Positions 32,744 to 44,377 of a stretch of DNA of 64,000 nucleotides are shown here, piece by piece; within the stretch, counting starts at the first letter, position 1; the number at the start of each line of letters is the position of its first letter. The notes beneath the pieces are model-generated. The model saw nothing but the letters and a program-made list of their open reading frames with translations, was not told the DNA's origin and made no database searches. The stretch is taken from the NCBI GenBank assembly GCA_946480465.1, contig CAMLJY010000027.1, positions 13,385 to 77,384 on the forward strand. Reading direction: 5' to 3'. This stretch comes from an uncultured Burkholderiales bacterium (lineage in GTDB: Bacteria; Pseudomonadota; Gammaproteobacteria; Burkholderiales; Burkholderiaceae). The position numbers and the translations under genes were made by a program.

Positions 32744-34075
32744 ATGGTCGACGCCCACGACCCCTTCGGCCTGCCGATCCGGGTGCGGCACCCGGGCAGC
32801 GCCGCGGCGGTCGCGGGCTTCATCAACGGCTTCCTCGGCTACACGCCGCGCATCCTCGACGTGCTGGGGGCGGCCGAGCAGGACGACAGCCTCATCGTGC
32901 AGGCCTGCGCCGCGGCGCTGCAGATGTTCGCCGAGAACGCCCAGGGCGCCGCCAGCGCACGGCGCCAGCTGGCGCGTGCGCGGTCGGCCGGCCTGCCTTG
33001 CACGGAAAGGGAGCGGCAGTTCGGCGAAGCCGTGCAGCTGTGGGTGGAGGGCGACGCACCCGCCGCGCTGGCCGCGCATGCCCAGGCGCTGGCGCGCTGG
33101 CCGCGCGACCTGTGCACGCTGAAGCTGGCGCAGTACCACGCCTTCAACCTCGGCGATGCACCGGCGCTGCTGCGGCTGGCGCTGGCCGCGCTGCCGGCCG
33201 CGCACGACCAGGCCTGGCTGCACGGCATGCTGGCCTTCGGCTGGGAGCAGTGCCACCGGCTCGACGAGGCCGAGCATGCAGCCCGCCTGGCGCTGGCGAT
33301 GCGGCCGGACGAACCCTGGGCCCAGCATGCGCTGGCCCACGTGATGCTGGCCGACGGCCGCCTGCGCGAAGGCGCGGCCTTCCTGCGCGCGGCCAGCAGC
33401 CAGTGGCAGGGCCTGACGTCCTTCATGCGCACCCACAACTGGTGGCACCTGGCCCTGTTCCTGATCGAGCTGGGGGACGAGGCGGGCGCGCTGGCGCTGT
33501 ACGACCACCAGGTCTGGGGCGTCGACAAGTCCTACTCGCAGGACCAGGTGGGCGCGGTGTCGCTGCTGGCGCGGCTGGAGCTGGCGGGCGTGGACGTCGG
33601 CGAGCGCTGGCAGGAGCTGGCCGGCTGGCTGACCGGGCGGCTGGAAGACCGGGTGCAGCCCTTCCTGGACCTGCAGTACCTGTACGGCCTGGCCCGCGCC
33701 GGGCGGCCCGAGGCGGAACGGCTGCTGGCGCGCATCGAGGCCTTCGCCCCGACCGCGCCGCCGGCCTTGCGCGAGGCCTGGCAGCGCGTGGCGGTGCCGG
33801 CCGGCCGTGGCCTGCTGGCGCATGCTCAGGGGCGCTGGGCCGAGGCGGCCGAGGCGCTGGAACAGGCGCTGCCGCGGCTGGCGGCCATCGGTGGCAGCCA
33901 CGCGCAGCGCGAACTCTTCGAGCAGCTCCACCTCGACGCGCTGCAGCGCGGCAGCCGCTGGGCGGGCGCGCTGAACCTGGTGCAGCCGATGGCCGGGCGG
34001 CAGCCGCAGTCGCTGCGGCTGAAGCGGCGCGCGCAGGCGATCAGCGCGGCCCTGGGCTTGCCGCTGCCCGCCTGA
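32744..34075 (+). CDS. Tetratricopeptide repeat protein (TTC38-like)
   Basis: A 443-residue soluble, helical protein with several degenerate TPR units between about residues 90 and 430 (for example AWLHGMLAFGWEQCHRLDEAEHAARLALAMRPDEPWAQHALAHVML). FMRTHNWWHLALFLIELGDEAGALALYD resembles the TTC38 family, found in bacteria and eukaryotes without a defined activity. The start at 32744 has AGAAGGG upstream and lies 17 bases after the binding-protein stop, so the two are probably co-transcribed. Confidence 0.75.
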   Translation: MVDAHDPFGLPIRVRHPGSAAAVAGFINGFLGYTPRILDVLGAAEQDDSLIVQACAAALQMFAENAQGAASARRQLARARSAGLPCTERERQFGEAVQLWVEGDAPAALAAHAQALARWPRDLCTLKLAQYHAFNLGDAPALLRLALAALPAAHDQAWLHGMLAFGWEQCHRLDEAEHAARLALAMRPDEPWAQHALAHVMLADGRLREGAAFLRAASSQWQGLTSFMRTHNWWHLALFLIELGDEAGALALYDHQVWGVDKSYSQDQVGAVSLLARLELAGVDVGERWQELAGWLTGRLEDRVQPFLDLQYLYGLARAGRPEAERLLARIEAFAPTAPPALREAWQRVAVPAGRGLLAHAQGRWAEAAEALEQALPRLAAIGGSHAQRELFEQLHLDALQRGSRWAGALNLVQPMAGRQPQSLRLKRRAQAISAALGLPLPA

Positions 34076-34105
34076 CGAGGGATGCCGGGCGCGGGACCGC
34101 CGGCC

Positions 34106-34897
34106 TCAGGCCGCGCCCAGCGCCTCCAGCGCTTCCAGGTCCCGCACCTCCCAGCGCCCCGCGGCCACGCGCAGCACGCCGGAGCGTTCCAGCTTCTTCA
34201 GCCCCGCATTCACCCGCTGCCGGCTGGCGCCCAGCAGGTCCGCCACGTCCTGCTGCGACAGCTTCAGCGCGATTCGCAGGCCGCCCGCTTCGCGCTGGCC
34301 GAATCGCCGTGCCAGCTGCAGCAGCTGGCGCGCCAGGCGGTTCTCCAGCGGCAGCGACACCGCATCGGCGAAGAGACCCATCATCGTGCGGGCACGGCGG
34401 CAGTTCAGCCGCGCCAGCGCCAGGCCCAGGTCGGGGCTGCGCGCGAGCAGCTGCAACAGGTCGTCCTTGCGCAGCACGAGGATCGTGGAGTCGGCGCAGG
34501 TTTCCGCGTCGCAGGGCTGGCCCATGCCGTCGATCAACGGGATGTCGCCGAACCAGCCGCCGGGTTCGACCAGCTGGAAGCTGACCTGCTTGCCCGAAGC
34601 CAGCGCGGTCGACAGCCGCACCGCGCCGGCGGCGACGCCGAACCAGGCGTCGGCGCTGCCGGCGCCGCGGGTCAGCACCACGCCGGCGCGCAGGCGCCGC
34701 ACCGTGGAGCGGGCCAGGATCGCGTGCTGCAGGTCCGGCGCGAGGCTTGCGAACCAGGCGTCGCCGCGCACCGCCTGTTCCTCCGCGGCGCTGAGCTTGG
34801 CGCTGCCGGCCACGGCCGCCAGGTTCAGCGGCCGGGCTGGCCGGTCGGCGCCGTCGGTCTGCGGGGGGAACGAGCGGAGCAGGGGCTGGGCGGACAT
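34106..34897 (-). CDS. Crp/Fnr family transcriptional regulator
   Basis: A 263-residue regulator with a cyclic-nucleotide-binding-type domain (about residues 55-165, VRLSTALASGKQVSFQLVEPGGWFGDIPLIDG) and a C-terminal winged helix (KLSQQDVADLLGASRQRVNAGLKKLERSGVL). The Cys cluster of Fnr is absent, and the phosphate cassette is not that of Crp, so the effector is unknown. Divergent from a TetR gene with a palindrome between them. Confidence 0.85.
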   Translation of the reverse strand: MSAQPLLRSFPPQTDGADRPARPLNLAAVAGSAKLSAAEEQAVRGDAWFASLAPDLQHAILARSTVRRLRAGVVLTRGAGSADAWFGVAAGAVRLSTALASGKQVSFQLVEPGGWFGDIPLIDGMGQPCDAETCADSTILVLRKDDLLQLLARSPDLGLALARLNCRRARTMMGLFADAVSLPLENRLARQLLQLARRFGQREAGGLRIALKLSQQDVADLLGASRQRVNAGLKKLERSGVLRVAAGRWEVRDLEALEALGAA

Positions 34898-34938
34898 CGC
34901 GACACCTTGGTGAGGAACAGCGGACAGCTCGAAAAAAT

Positions 34939-34956
34939 ACCGAGCGCTCGCTCGGT
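34939..34956. promoter_or_regulatory. Inverted repeat between Crp/Fnr and TetR genes, likely TetR operator
   Basis: ACCGAGCG-CT-CGCTCGGT is a perfect 8-base inverted repeat with a 2-base spacer, of the form often bound by TetR proteins. It is followed by a -10-like TACAAT (34968-34973) toward the TetR gene, and sits directly beside a -10-like TATTTT read toward the Crp/Fnr gene, so one protein bound here could shut both promoters. Confidence 0.55.
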
Positions 34957-35020
34957 TTCGGCGAGTCTACAATCCGCCCGCCCTGGGGTCAACGCGAGAT
35001 CGACAGCCCCCTGGCGCAAC

Positions 35021-35806
35021 ATGCCGACGCCCGCCGCCCACCCGCTGCCGCGTGTTCAGCCCATGCCGCTCGACCTGCCTTCGCCCCGGTTCCTGTTCGC
35101 CGACTTCAAGCGTGTCGCACCGGTGGACGCCACCAGCGTGTGGCCGTTGCTGCTGGAGCGCAACGCGAACCGCATGACGGTCAAGCGTCCCGCGGCGGCG
35201 ATGGAGAACCTGCGCGCGATCGTCGAGACGACCTTCCGCCTCGCCAACAAGGTGGGCTTCGGCGCGATGACGCTGCGCGACCTCAGTCGCGAGTGCGGCC
35301 TGTCGATGGGCGGCCTGTACGGCTACATCGCCAGCAAGGACGACCTGGCCGCGATGATCGAGGACGTGATCCGCTACCTCGCCGGCGAGATCCCGTCCTG
35401 GTTCGCCGGGCGCTTCACGCCGGCCGAGCGGCTCGACGCCACGCTGCGCTCGCACGTCTACATCAGCGAACTGCTGCAGCCGTGGTTCTATTTCGTGTTC
35501 CTGGAGTCGCGCACGCTGTCGGACAGCCAGCGCCAGGTGGCCAAGGCGGCGGAGATGGCGGTGCACGATGGCTTCGCCACGCTGGTGGTCGATGCCGGTG
35601 TCGACGATCCGGCCGAAGCCCACCTGCTGGCGGGCCACTTCATTGCGCTGGTGCAGGACTGGTACGTCAAGCGCTGGAAGTACCGGCAGGCCAAGATCGG
35701 CGTCGATGCCTTCGCCAACAGCCTTGGCCGGCTGGCGCTGGCGCGCATCGCGGCATCGGTGCCGCCGGCGGCCGCCGGGCCGCGGCTGGTGGCGGCCTCA
35801 GGCTGA
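35021..35806 (+). CDS. TetR/AcrR family transcriptional regulator
   Basis: A 261-residue regulator, longer than most because about 60 residues precede the helix-turn-helix (MTLRDLSRECGLSMGGLYGYIASKDDL, about 86-112). The C-terminal domain (LQPWFYFVFLESRTLSDSQRQVAKAAE) is helical and of unknown ligand. An ATG at 35063 is an alternative start that shortens the extension. Its last 9 bases overlap the end of the convergent phosphatase gene. The palindrome at 34939-34956 is its likely operator. Confidence 0.82.
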   Translation: MPTPAAHPLPRVQPMPLDLPSPRFLFADFKRVAPVDATSVWPLLLERNANRMTVKRPAAAMENLRAIVETTFRLANKVGFGAMTLRDLSRECGLSMGGLYGYIASKDDLAAMIEDVIRYLAGEIPSWFAGRFTPAERLDATLRSHVYISELLQPWFYFVFLESRTLSDSQRQVAKAAEMAVHDGFATLVVDAGVDDPAEAHLLAGHFIALVQDWYVKRWKYRQAKIGVDAFANSLGRLALARIAASVPPAAAGPRLVAASG

Positions 35807-36445
35807 GGCCGGCACCGTGCTGGGCTGCTCCGGCAGCCCGGCAAGGTGCTCGGCATCGGCCCAGCGCAGCACCTGCAGGCGGTCTTCCGCCCAGCGCAGC
35901 CGGTTGATGCCGGTGTTGGGGATCGCGCAATCGCGGGCGCCGTGCAGCGGCAGGCCGTGCGCATTGCGCCACAGCATGTCCAGCACGCCGCCGTGCGTGA
36001 CGACGGCGACGCGCCGGCCGGCAAAGGCGGCCAGCGTGGCCGCCAGCGCGCGCTGCACGCGCTCGAAGAACATGCGGTTGCTCTCGGCGCCGCCGGGCAG
36101 CGCGTAGTCGGCCTCGTGCCGCACCCAGCGGTCCCACAGCGCCGTGTGCTGGCCGCGGATGGTCGGCACGTCCAGGCCTTCCAGCACGCCGAAGCACTGC
36201 TCGCGCCACAGCGGCTCGATCTCCACCGCCAGGCCGCGCGGACGGGCCAGCGGCAGAGCGGTGGCCCGCGCGCGCTGCAGGTCGCTGGCCACCAGCACGT
36301 CGATCGGCTCGCCGGCCAACCGTTCGCCCAGCAGCTCGGCCTGGCGCAGGCCGGTGTCGTTCAGCGGTACGTCGATGTGGCCCTGGAAGCGGTGCTGGCG
36401 GTTCCAGTCGGTCTCGCCATGGCGGATCACGATCAGTTCGGTCAT
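35798..36445 (-). CDS. Histidine phosphatase family protein
   Basis: A 215-residue protein of the phosphoglycerate-mutase-like superfamily. The RHG motif holds the phospho-accepting His9 (IVIRHGETDWN), and the second His is in VVTHGGVLDML. The E in the FGVLEGL segment is the usual acid. Relatives include cobalamin-pathway and general phosphatases; no cobalamin genes are nearby, so the substrate stays open. Monocistronic and divergent from glutaminase. Confidence 0.85.
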   Translation of the reverse strand: MTELIVIRHGETDWNRQHRFQGHIDVPLNDTGLRQAELLGERLAGEPIDVLVASDLQRARATALPLARPRGLAVEIEPLWREQCFGVLEGLDVPTIRGQHTALWDRWVRHEADYALPGGAESNRMFFERVQRALAATLAAFAGRRVAVVTHGGVLDMLWRNAHGLPLHGARDCAIPNTGINRLRWAEDRLQVLRWADAEHLAGLPEQPSTVPASA

Positions 36446-36549
36446 CCCGGAATTGTCGGGGCGCAAGCCGCCCGCGTGCGGCGTTCCATGCGCGCCGGAG
36501 GTGGTTCGAGGGCACACTTCAGCGCCTTTTTTCGTCGCCGGAGCCTCCT

Positions 36550-37464
36550 TTGAACTACCAGGCCATCCTCGAACAGATCCACGAAGAGCTGAAGCCGGTG
36601 ATCGGTCAGGGCCGGGTCGCGAGCTACATCCCGGAACTGGCCCGGGTCTCGCCGCAGCACTTCGGCATGGCCGTGGTGTGCATCGACGGCACGGTGCACA
36701 CGGTGGGCGACGCGCGGGTGAACTTCTCGATCCAGAGCATCAGCAAGCTCTTCACGCTGGTGATGGCGCTGAAGACCGAGGGCGACGCGCTGTGGGACCG
36801 CCTGGGCCGCGAGCCCTCGGGCAACCCCTTCAACTCGCTGGTGCAGCTGGAGCACGAGCACGGCAAGCCGCGCAATCCCTTCATCAACGCCGGCGCGCTG
36901 GTGGTCACCGACATCCTGTGCACCCGCCATGCCGTGCCCGAGACCGCCGCGGTCGAGTTCCTGCGCAAGCTGGCCGGCAGCCCCGACATCCAGTACGACC
37001 GCCGCGTCGCCAAGTCCGAGCGCGACACCGCGCACCGCAATGCCGCGATGGCCTACTTCATGAAGAGCTTCGGCAACCTGAAGAATCCCGTCGGCCAGGT
37101 GCTGGACGCCTACTGCCGCCATTGCGCCATCGAGATGAACTGCGTCGACCTCGCTCGCGCGGTGCTGTTCCTGGCCAACCACGGCGTGCTGCCGTCCACC
37201 GGCGAACGCCTGCTCACCGCCAGCGCCGCGAAGCGCCTGAATGCGCTGATGCTGACCTGCGGCACCTACGACGCGGCCGGCGACTTCGCCTTTCGCGTCG
37301 GCCTGCCGGCCAAGAGCGGCGTCGGCGGCGGCATCCTGGCGCTGGTGCCGGGCGAATGCGGCGTGTGCGTCTGGTCGCCGGGGCTGGAGCCTTCGGGCAA
37401 CTCGCTGGCGGGCTCGCTGGCGCTGGAGGCCTTCACCACCATCACCGGACGTTCGATCTTCTGA
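36550..37464 (+). CDS. glsA: Glutaminase
   Basis: A 304-residue enzyme that converts glutamine to glutamate and ammonia. The serine-hydrolase motif S-x-x-K is at residues 63-66 (IQSISKLF), with NPFINAGALV, YFMKSFGN and GGILALVPG all conserved in bacterial glutaminases, and length matches the family. The start is a TTG at 36550 with GGAG about 8 bases before it; no ATG or GTG fits the family N-terminus (NYQAILEQIHEEL), so weak initiation is expected. Confidence 0.93.
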   Translation: MNYQAILEQIHEELKPVIGQGRVASYIPELARVSPQHFGMAVVCIDGTVHTVGDARVNFSIQSISKLFTLVMALKTEGDALWDRLGREPSGNPFNSLVQLEHEHGKPRNPFINAGALVVTDILCTRHAVPETAAVEFLRKLAGSPDIQYDRRVAKSERDTAHRNAAMAYFMKSFGNLKNPVGQVLDAYCRHCAIEMNCVDLARAVLFLANHGVLPSTGERLLTASAAKRLNALMLTCGTYDAAGDFAFRVGLPAKSGVGGGILALVPGECGVCVWSPGLEPSGNSLAGSLALEAFTTITGRSIF

Positions 37465-37507
37465 CGCACCTCAGCCGAAAGACGCGGCCATGCGCCGCGC
37501 CCGCTGC

Positions 37508-38296
37508 TCAGAGGTCGAAGTCGTAGTCGATCGTCAGCGGCGCGTGGTCGGAGAAGCGCTGGTCGAGGTAGATCGCCTCGCGCTTGGCCTGGGCGGCGAT
37601 GCCGGGCGTCGCCAGGTGGTAGTCCAGCCGCCACCCCACGTTCTTGGCCCAGGCCTGGCCGCGGTTGCTCCACCAGGTGTACTGCTCGGGGTGCGGGTTC
37701 AGGCGCCGGAACACGTCGACCAGCCCCGCCTCCTCCAGCAGCCGCGTCATCCACGCGCGCTCTTCCGGCAGGAAGCCGGAGTTCTTCTGGTTGCTCTTCC
37801 AGTTCTTCAGGTCGATTTCCTTGTGCGCGATGTTGATGTCGCCCACGAGGATGAATTCCCGTTCGCCCTTCAGCGCCAGCAGGTGCGGGTACACCACGTC
37901 GAGGAAGCGGAACTTCGCTGCCTGGCGTTCCTCGCCGGAGGAACCGCTGGGGAAATAGCAGCTGATGATGCTGAGCTTGCGACGAGGCGTGTCGAAGCGT
38001 GCCTCGATGTAGCGGCCCTCGGCATCGAATTCCGGGTTGCCCAGCCCGGCGATCACCGCGCTGGGTTCGCGGCGCGTGTACAGGCCCACGCCGGAGTACC
38101 CCTTCTTCTGCGCGAAGTGGAAATGGCCGGCCATGCCTGCGAGCGAATCGAAGCGGCCGGCCACGTCCTCCGCCTGGGCCTTCACTTCCTGCACCCCCAT
38201 ACAATCGGCGCCCACGCTTTCCGCCCAGGCGACGAGGCCCTTGTTGGCGGCCGAGCGGATGCCGTTCAGGTTGAGCGTGACGAGACGAAAAGCCAA
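37508..38296 (-). CDS. xthA: Exodeoxyribonuclease III
   Basis: A 262-residue AP endonuclease/3-prime exonuclease of the endonuclease-exonuclease-phosphatase fold. RLVTLNLNGIRSAANKG at the N-terminus, GVQEVKAQ (metal Glu), IISCYFPSG, VGDINIAHKEIDLKN and the end YLDQRFSDHAPLTIDYDF are diagnostic. It repairs abasic sites in base-excision repair. The TTG at 38296 is preferred since CTGGAG lies 7 bases before it and it matches the family start; another TTG at 38311 would overlap pyrE start bases. Divergent from pyrE with almost no space between. Confidence 0.9.
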   Translation of the reverse strand: MAFRLVTLNLNGIRSAANKGLVAWAESVGADCMGVQEVKAQAEDVAGRFDSLAGMAGHFHFAQKKGYSGVGLYTRREPSAVIAGLGNPEFDAEGRYIEARFDTPRRKLSIISCYFPSGSSGEERQAAKFRFLDVVYPHLLALKGEREFILVGDINIAHKEIDLKNWKSNQKNSGFLPEERAWMTRLLEEAGLVDVFRRLNPHPEQYTWWSNRGQAWAKNVGWRLDYHLATPGIAAQAKREAIYLDQRFSDHAPLTIDYDFDL

Positions 38297-38310
38297 GGGT
38301 GACTCCAGCA

Positions 38311-39003
38311 ATGCATTCCGGAACGGCCTCCACCGACACGCTGGCGCAAGACTTCGTCCGTTTCGCGGTCGAAGCCGGCGTGCTGCGTTTCGGAGAGTTC
38401 AAGACCAAGGCCGGGCGGCTGTCGCCCTACTTCTTCAATGCCGGCCTGTTCGACGACGGCGCCAAGCTGGGCCGACTGGCCGAATTCTATGCACGCCGCC
38501 TGCTCGATTCGGGCCTGCAGTTCGACATGCTGTTCGGCCCGGCCTACAAGGGCATCACGCTGGCCGCGGCCATTGCCATCGAGCTGGCCCGCCTGGGCCG
38601 CAACGTGCCGTATGCGTACAACCGCAAGGAGGCCAAAGATCACGGTGAAGGCGGCACGCTGGTCGGCGCGCCGGTGCGCGGCCGCGTTCTGATCGTCGAC
38701 GACGTGATTTCGGCAGGAACCTCGGTGCGTGAATCGATCGCGATGATCCAGGCCGCGGGCGCCACGCCCGCCGGCGTGGCGATTGCGCTGGACCGGCAGG
38801 AAAAGGCCGCGGAAGCCGGCGCCGACCTGCCCTGGTCCGCGGTGCAGTACGTGCGCGAGCAACTGCAGCTCCCGGTCGTGGCCGTCGCCACGCTGGCCGA
38901 CCTGATGCAGGTGCTGCAAGGCACCAGCGATGCCACGCTGGCCGCGCATGCCGCGAACGTGGCCGCCTACCGCGACCGCTACGGCGTGGCCACCGGGGGA
39001 TGA
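38311..39003 (+). CDS. pyrE: Orotate phosphoribosyltransferase
   Basis: A 230-residue pyrimidine-synthesis enzyme that joins orotate and PRPP to give orotidine monophosphate. The PRPP motif VLIVDDVISAGTS is at about residues 128-140, and FGPAYKGITLAAAIA and the Lys-rich loop AYNRKEAKDHGEGG are in place. AAGGGTGA precedes the ATG at 38311. An in-frame GTG at 38299 is possible but lacks the spacing. The DUF4124 gene starts just after its stop. Confidence 0.93.
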   Translation: MHSGTASTDTLAQDFVRFAVEAGVLRFGEFKTKAGRLSPYFFNAGLFDDGAKLGRLAEFYARRLLDSGLQFDMLFGPAYKGITLAAAIAIELARLGRNVPYAYNRKEAKDHGEGGTLVGAPVRGRVLIVDDVISAGTSVRESIAMIQAAGATPAGVAIALDRQEKAAEAGADLPWSAVQYVREQLQLPVVAVATLADLMQVLQGTSDATLAAHAANVAAYRDRYGVATGG

Positions 39004-39004
39004 C

Positions 39005-39718
39005 GTGACGCGCTGGCGCCGTGCCTCGTTCGCGCTGGCTGGTGCGGCCGCGGCCTTGCCCGTGCTGGCGCAGGCGCCGGGCGCGTCTTCGGCGAACCCC
39101 AGCATCTACACCTGCATTGACGACCAAGGCCGGCGGCTGACCTCCGACCGCCCGATCGCCGCCTGCACGAACAAGGAGCAGCGCGTCCTGAACCGCGATG
39201 GCTCGCTGCGCCGCATCGTGCCGCCGACGCTGACCGCCGAGGAGCGAGCCGAGCGCGAGGCCGCCGAGCGCCGTGCCGAGCTGCAGCGCGCCGCGCAGGC
39301 TGATGCGGTGCGCCGCGACCGCAACCTCGTCGCGCGCTTCCCGAACGAGGCGGCCCACAACAGGGCGCGTGAAGCGGCGCTGGACTCCGTGCGCGCCGCG
39401 ATGAAGGCGACCGAGAAGCGCCAGGCCGAGCTGGCCGCGGAGCGCAAGCCGCTGGACGACGAGGCCGAGTTCTACAGGGGCAAGTCGATCCCGATGCGCC
39501 TGAAGCAGCAGATCGACGCCAACGACGCCGCCGCGGAGGCGCAGAAGGCCGCGGTGGTCAACCAGCAGGCCGAGGTGGTGCGCATCAACAGGCTCTACGA
39601 CGAGGAGCTGGCCCGGCTGCGCAAGCTGTGGGCGGGCGCGCCGGCGGGGTCGCTGCCGGTGACGACGGTGTCGACGCCACCGGCCAAGGCCGCGCCGGGC
39701 CGCACGAAGACGCCTTGA
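39005..39718 (+). CDS. DUF4124 domain-containing exported protein
   Basis: A 237-residue exported protein. A signal peptide (MTRWRRASFALAGAAAALPVLAQ) is followed by a short DUF4124-like domain (about 33-70, SIYTCIDDQGRRLTSDRPIAACTNKEQRVLN) with two Cys, then a charged helical region to about 210 and a Pro/Thr tail. DUF4124 occurs in many beta- and gammaproteobacterial periplasmic proteins of unknown job. The GTG start lies 2 bases after the pyrE stop. Confidence 0.78.
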   Translation: MTRWRRASFALAGAAAALPVLAQAPGASSANPSIYTCIDDQGRRLTSDRPIAACTNKEQRVLNRDGSLRRIVPPTLTAEERAEREAAERRAELQRAAQADAVRRDRNLVARFPNEAAHNRAREAALDSVRAAMKATEKRQAELAAERKPLDDEAEFYRGKSIPMRLKQQIDANDAAAEAQKAAVVNQQAEVVRINRLYDEELARLRKLWAGAPAGSLPVTTVSTPPAKAAPGRTKTP

Positions 39719-39722
39719 GCGT

Positions 39723-39742
39723 GCGGCGGGGGCTCCCGCCGC
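39723..39742. terminator. Hairpin between convergent genes
   Basis: GCGGCGGG and CCCGCCGC pair perfectly around a 4-base loop between the DUF4124 gene and gatB. No T-run follows on either strand, so a factor-dependent or bidirectional pause site is as likely as an intrinsic terminator. Confidence 0.4.
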
Positions 39743-39799
39743 GCTGCCATGATGGGTTGGCGGACCAGCGCCGCGGGCCGGGCTGCGGAGCCTGACCGA

Positions 39800-41248
<1,449 letters not shown>

Positions 41249-41256
41249 TCGTGTTC

Positions 41257-42743
41257 TCAGTGCTCCGCCGGGGCCTGGGCGTGCCAGTCCGTCGCCTGCT
41301 GGAAGGCATGGGCTGCATGCAGCAGCGTGCCTTCGCCGAAGTAGTTCCCGATCAGCTGCAGGCCCACCGGCATCGCGTGTTCGCCGAAGCCGGCAGGCAC
41401 GCTCATCCCGGGCAGGCCGGCCAGGCTGGCGGGCAGCGTGAAGATGTCGGCGAGGTAGGCCTTCACCGGGTCGTCGCCCTGCTCGCCCAGCTTCCAGGCG
41501 ATGCTCGGGGCCACGGGGCCGGCGATGACGTCGCACTCGACGAAGCAGCGCTGGAAGTCGTCGGCGATCATGCGGCGCAGCTTCTGCGCCTGCAGGTAGT
41601 AGGCGTCGTAGTAGCCGTGGCTGAGCACGTAGGTGCCGATCATGATGCGGCGCTTCACCTCGGGCCCGAAGCCCTCGGCGCGCGTCTTCTTGTACATGTC
41701 CAGCAGGTCGGTGTACTGCTTGGCGCGGTGGCCGAACTTCACGCCGTCGAAGCGCGAGAGGTTCGAGCTGGCCTCGGCCGGCGCGATGATGTAGTAGACG
41801 GGAATCGACAGCTCGGTGCGCGGCAGGCTCACGTCCACCAGCTTGGCGCCCAGCTTCTCGAACTCCACCAGCGCGCGGCGCACGGTGATGTCCACGTCAC
41901 TCGCCAGGCCGGCCGGGAAGAACTCCTTCGGCAGGCCGATGCGCAGGCCTTCCAGCGGCCGCGCCGCGCTGGCGCCGGGGCGTGCCGTGAGCATCTGCGC
42001 ATGGAAGTCCTGCGGCGGGCGCTGGGCGCTCGTGGAGTCGCGTTCGTCGAAGCCGCTCATGGCCGACAGCAGCAGCGCGCAGTCTTCCGCCGAGCGCGCC
42101 AGCGGCCCGGCCTGGTCCAGGCTGGAGGCGAAGGCGATCATCCCGTAGCGCGAGCACACGCCATAGGTCGGCTTGATGCCGGTGACGCCGGTGAAGGACG
42201 CGGGCTGGCGGATCGAGCCGCCGGTGTCGGTGCCGGTGGTGGCCGGGACCAGGCGCGCAGCCACCGCGGTGGCCGAGCCGCCCGACGAGCCGCCGGGCAC
42301 GCGGCTGGTGTCCCAGGGGTTCAGTGCCGCGCCGTAGGCGGAGTTCTCGTTGGCCGAGCCCATCGCGAACTCGTCGCAGTTCAGCTTGCCCAGGCTCACG
42401 GTGCCGGACGCCTTCAGGCGCGCGACGACGGTGGCGTCGAAGGGGCTGCGGTAGCCGGCCAGCATCTTCGAGCCGGCGGTGGTGGGCTGGTCGGCGGTGA
42501 CGAAGATGTCCTTGTGCGCCAGCGGCACGCCCAGCAGGGCGCCGGTTTCGCCGCCGGCGCGGCGCGCATCGGCAGCGCGCGCGGCCTGCAGCGCGGAGTC
42601 CGCGTCCACGTGCAGAAAGGCCCCGAGCGACTGGTGCGCGGCGATGCGCGCCAGCAGGTGCTTCACCAGCTCCTCGCTGGACAGCTCGCGCGAGGCCAGT
42701 GCACGGCCGAGCCCCGCGACACCAAGGGAATGCAGATCCAGGC

Positions 42744-42747
<4 letters not shown>
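41257..42747 (-). CDS. gatA: Asp-tRNA(Asn)/Glu-tRNA(Gln) amidotransferase subunit A
   Basis: A 496-residue amidase-signature protein that frees ammonia from glutamine. The catalytic Lys79 (PLAHKD), cis-Ser154 (GGSSGGSA) and nucleophile Ser178 ([11 protein letters not shown]) are all present. The ammonia passes to GatB. Its ATG overlaps the gatC stop. It reads away from mreB. Confidence 0.96.
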
Positions 42748-44316
<1,569 letters not shown>

Positions 44317-44377
44317 TGTCCTGAGGTGATGCCGGCGCGGTTTGCCGGCACACCCCCATCAGCGCGGGCGCACTGTC

